Source: Paralvinella palmiformis (lineage: Eukaryota; Annelida; Polychaeta; Terebellida; Alvinellidae). From it: DNA of 64,000 bases. Positions 61,560-64,000 of the stretch are shown here, in pieces. Under the pieces are notes generated by a model. It worked only from the letters and a program-made list of their open reading frames with translations, was not told the origin of the DNA and searched no databases. Position 1 is the first letter of the stretch; the number at the start of each line of letters is the position of its first letter. Position numbers and translations under genes: made by a program. The stretch covers positions 536,001 to 600,000 of the forward strand of contig JAODUP010000150.1 in the NCBI GenBank assembly GCA_025642065.1. The letters run 5' to 3'.

Positions 61560-62465
61560 GGGATTGTATTTTTTTATTTTTGTTAAAGCTGTTCAACACG
61601 AACGAGGCCCACGTAATTCCACAATTCGCCGCCAGGTGGCGATGTATTTGCGAGAGACTACCGAGTTACAACAAGCGATGATAGCTCACGCCACCTTCCG
61701 GCCGCCATATTTACCGGGAATGCCTGGAGTGACCCCAATAAATGAACCAATCAGAGTCAGCGCAGTTGGCCCCCCAAGTCCGGGGTCAATAGCTGGCACT
61801 GTCCTCAGACAACCAACAGCAAAGGTAGGCCCTAATTCCAACAAAAATACACGTGCACGTACATTGAAATACACGAGTATACATACTCACGCGCCTTTAT
61901 CCTATGTACTTTCGAAAAAAATATACAATCATGATTATAAATCAAACGTATCAAATTATATTAAACACACTTTGTGTTACCATTGTTTTTTAATTTCTAA
62001 TCTTGTCGCCTGTTTCTAACAAAATCACGTTTTTCCCCATTTTCCAGTATCCTCACGAGCTGGCTGTGACGTCACATTTCTCTAATCCGGAGACTGTGTG
62101 TGAGGCGGCTGCCCGGATATTATTTATGAGTGTAAAATGGGCGAAGAATGTACCAGCTTTTGTCAACTTACCCTTCAGAGATCAAGTGACATTATTAGAA
62201 GAAGGATGGAGAGAGTTGTTTGTGTTAGGAGCGGCTCAGTTCCAGATGCCAATTGATGCTGTGACCCTATTGGCTGCCGCTGGTTAGTGTTGGAAATTTT
62301 AAAACTACAATATTAGCTTGTCATAGTCCAAACCCAACACCGATTTCTAAGGACTTTAATAGATTCGTGTTGTTTTTGTTACTTCCGATTTTGAATTATA
62401 GGCCCATAATGCGCCCTCCCCCAAACCCACCAACTAAATACCGACCTACTACGATTCTTTATTCT

Positions 62466-62530
<65 letters not shown>

Positions 62531-63367
62531 TCAAAACAATACATATATCTATATAAAATGGACACTTTATCGGAGTTAAAAAACGAGACCAGATTTATTT
62601 TCAGAATTAATCTTCCGACGTCAGATTTATATACCTTAAAATATGTTGGTTATCGATGTTTCTGTCCGGAATATTTACCGGAAATGGCTCGAATAAATGA
62701 TCCAGTTAGAGATATTATGGTAGAGCACCATAATTTTGGATTTGATGGTCTCGGTGTCGCCGATGAATAGATCATTTGAGAGATTTTTTTGTTAATTAAT
62801 ATTGTTTGTTGATTGATATATTTACAGGTATAAGTGGTGACCAATCACCATCGGAGAAGGCTGTCACTATAATGGCTGAGATACGAGCTCTACAGGACAT
62901 CATAGCCAAGTTTAAGGCGATGCAGATTGATCCTACAGAATATGCTTGTCTTAAAGGAATTGTTATTTTTAAGACAGGTAACTATATCTTCTGGTATTAT
63001 CATCCTTCGTTGTTCGTCTACAATAAAATAAAATAAAAAATGTAACTGAAATAATTAATTTATTATGCCACACTAATAATGACCCCGATGTTTACTTGCA
63101 GTGCTCCAGGAATCCAAGGAGATGAAGACACTCCAGGATTTGCCAGCCGTCGCCTGTCTTCAGGATCAGGCTCAGCTGACGCTGTCTAAGTATATCCAGA
63201 CGTCGTACCCGGCACAGCCGTTCCGCTTCGGCAAACTGCTACTGATGCTTCCGGCGCTGAAGACGGTAGATGGCGCCACTATAGAGGAAGTCTTCTTCCG
63301 AAAGACGATAGGCGCTATTCCGATAGAGCGACTCCTGGTGGACATGTACAAATCTAACGACTTCTGA
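58106..63367 (+). CDS. NR2E1: Tailless/TLX-type orphan nuclear receptor
   Basis: NR2E1 is a DNA-binding orphan receptor, usually a repressor, acting in head, brain, eye and neural stem-cell development. Eight exons join in frame: 58106-58187, 60772-60853, 61094-61112, 61309-61444, 61589-61824, 62048-62282, 62828-62977 and 63102-63367. They encode 401 residues (human 385, fly 452). The DNA-binding domain has C36, C39, C53 and C56, P-box CAGFFK (56-61, with A as in fly Tailless, not S as in vertebrates), and a second finger C72, C80, C90, C93 with the 7-residue D-box spacing of [23 protein letters not shown] follows, then the hinge. The ligand-binding domain (about 190-401) includes [26 protein letters not shown] and [11 protein letters not shown], with the tail [12 protein letters not shown]. 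The start was chosen because exon 1 ends in phase 1 and makes S28 at the junction, as relatives show. The paralogues DSF and PNR/FAX-1 fit less well. Confidence 0.95.
58580..58696. repeat. (CA)n-rich and (GA)n microsatellite in NR2E1 intron 1
   Basis: CACACG/CATACA words are followed by a GA run. Confidence 0.88.
59377..59450. repeat. 12-bp tandem repeat (AATAGACAGCCT)n
   Basis: About six imperfect copies in NR2E1 intron 1. Confidence 0.9.
59580..59896. repeat. 12/24-bp minisatellite in NR2E1 intron 1
   Basis: CCAAACCACCAG and CCAAACGACTAG alternate to make a 24-bp unit over about 317 bp. Open frames on both strands here are by-products of a period divisible by three. Confidence 0.97.
60250..60340. 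repeat. (AAC)n-(ATT)n microsatellite
   Basis: Trinucleotide runs in NR2E1 intron 1. Confidence 0.93.
60659..60701. repeat. (CT)n microsatellite
   Basis: A CT run of about 21 units, 70 bp before the exon 2 acceptor. Confidence 0.95.
61094..61112 (+). other. 19-nt micro-exon carrying the NR2E1 P-box
   Basis: The exon lies between TTTCAG and GTAAGC. It supplies one base of G55 and all of C56-A-G-F-F-K61, the DNA-recognition helix start. Confidence 0.93.
61513..61559. repeat. (ATT)n microsatellite
   Basis: A trinucleotide run in NR2E1 intron 4, close to the exon 5 acceptor. Confidence 0.95.
62469..62525. repeat. (TA)n microsatellite
   Basis: A TA run in NR2E1 intron 6. Confidence 0.95.
62660..62730 (+). 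other. Exon-5-like segment in NR2E1 intron 6
   Basis: The translation [15 protein letters not shown] resembles exon 5 ([18 protein letters not shown]). The DNA matches at about 85% over some 40 nt with one 9-nt in-frame gap (ATATTTACCGG and ATAAATGA shared). The nearest acceptor (TTATTTTCAG, ending about 62604) has the wrong phase, so it is not a usable exon as it stands. Confidence 0.4.
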
Positions 63368-63748
63368 CTTTCGAATGAGCAGTTCGTAAATCGCTCGTTT
63401 TCAAGATGGCTGCCTCGCCGCGCTGAATGACATCCGGCTCACTCCTGATCCTCGCTACCTCAAAGACATACATATCACGTGGACCTCTCGACCAATAGCG
63501 AGCCAGCATGCGGCGACTACCAGCGCCCACTGACGGTTAGTTCGTCATCCACGGATCACCGGAATCGGGCAGCGTCGAAGGATAATGACATAACTTCCGC
63601 CCTTCATATGAGGAGTACCCGGAACTTCCAGTCTATAGACGCCTGCACATGTCTTCCACACGGACACACATATATACATAATGTATAGAGACAAGACTTG
63701 CCGTTTGACGCTATATCATGATGTGATCTCGTATTGTTGTTAGTTGAG

Positions 63749-63821
<73 letters not shown>

Positions 63822-64000
63822 ACTATTTTATTGCACTCTCTAAAACGCCTACACATCGCTAAAGACTTGTGTAGTTAGAACCATGTTTATCATATTCTAT
63901 CATTCTGAATTATTTCTTTTCTGTTGCTACCTCCAATTATGTCGCTTCTTCTACCTTTAAAAAATAATTATTAACAAAATTAAGCCATTCTGTTGACAGT
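63368..64000 (+). other. NR2E1 3' UTR and downstream sequence
   Basis: No further exon is seen. A (TA)n run lies at 63750-63819. No AATAAA occurs on the plus strand before the window ends, so the 3' end may lie beyond it or use a variant signal. Confidence 0.5.

Noticed and set aside
62558..62770. 70-codon frame as a real NR2E1 exon
   Set aside because: Exons 6 and 7 join in frame without it, and its available acceptor has the wrong phase. Kept only as an exon-5-like relic.

Overview
This is animal nuclear DNA, most likely from a mollusc and probably a gastropod such as a limpet. The taxonomic call is inferred from protein resemblance, long (TA)n/(CA)n microsatellites, tRNA-derived SINEs and degraded non-LTR retrotransposons. 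Genes are split by GT-AG introns, the base composition is AT-rich, and nothing bacterial or viral is present.

Layout. Bases 1-1,200 hold a tRNA-Trp(CCA) gene on the minus strand and a decayed LINE fragment. Bases 1,524-10,765 hold a complete 17-exon gene for splicing factor SF3A subunit 3 (SF3A3/SF3a60) on the plus strand, 501 codons. One of its introns has a GC-AG boundary, another holds a pogo/Tigger-like non-autonomous DNA transposon, and another a SINE with a clear target-site duplication. Bases 13,386-16,647 hold a complete 10-exon gene for an hnRNP Q/R-type RNA-binding protein (SYNCRIP/HNRNPR), 622 codons, on the minus strand, with a likely non-coding first exon near 17.7 kb. The two housekeeping RNA-processing genes converge tail to tail.

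Bases 18-57 kb are an essentially gene-free stretch of about 39 kb. It is filled with microsatellites, minisatellites (31-bp, 32-bp, about 20-bp and 10-bp units), two long (CTCA)n arrays, degraded LINEs and two SINE families. Between the repeats lie a few unique, CpG-containing islands rich in transcription-factor-like motifs (about 34.2-34.5 kb, 42.0-42.6 kb, 57.6-57.9 kb). These could be enhancers of the gene that follows, but that is inference.

Bases 58,106-63,367 hold a complete 8-exon gene for a tailless/TLX-type orphan nuclear receptor (NR2E1), 401 codons, on the plus strand. Its P-box is encoded by a 19-nt micro-exon. The large repeat-filled interval upstream fits the usual picture of a developmental regulator with an extended regulatory landscape.

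The first two genes act in RNA processing (U2 snRNP/spliceosome A complex; mRNA binding and translation control) and the third in neural and head patterning. Nothing suggests they form one system. The most useful leads are the two SINE families, the pogo-like MITE, the micro-exon and the GC-AG intron, an exon-5-like segment inside an NR2E1 intron, and the candidate regulatory islands. I see no convincing novel protein system.
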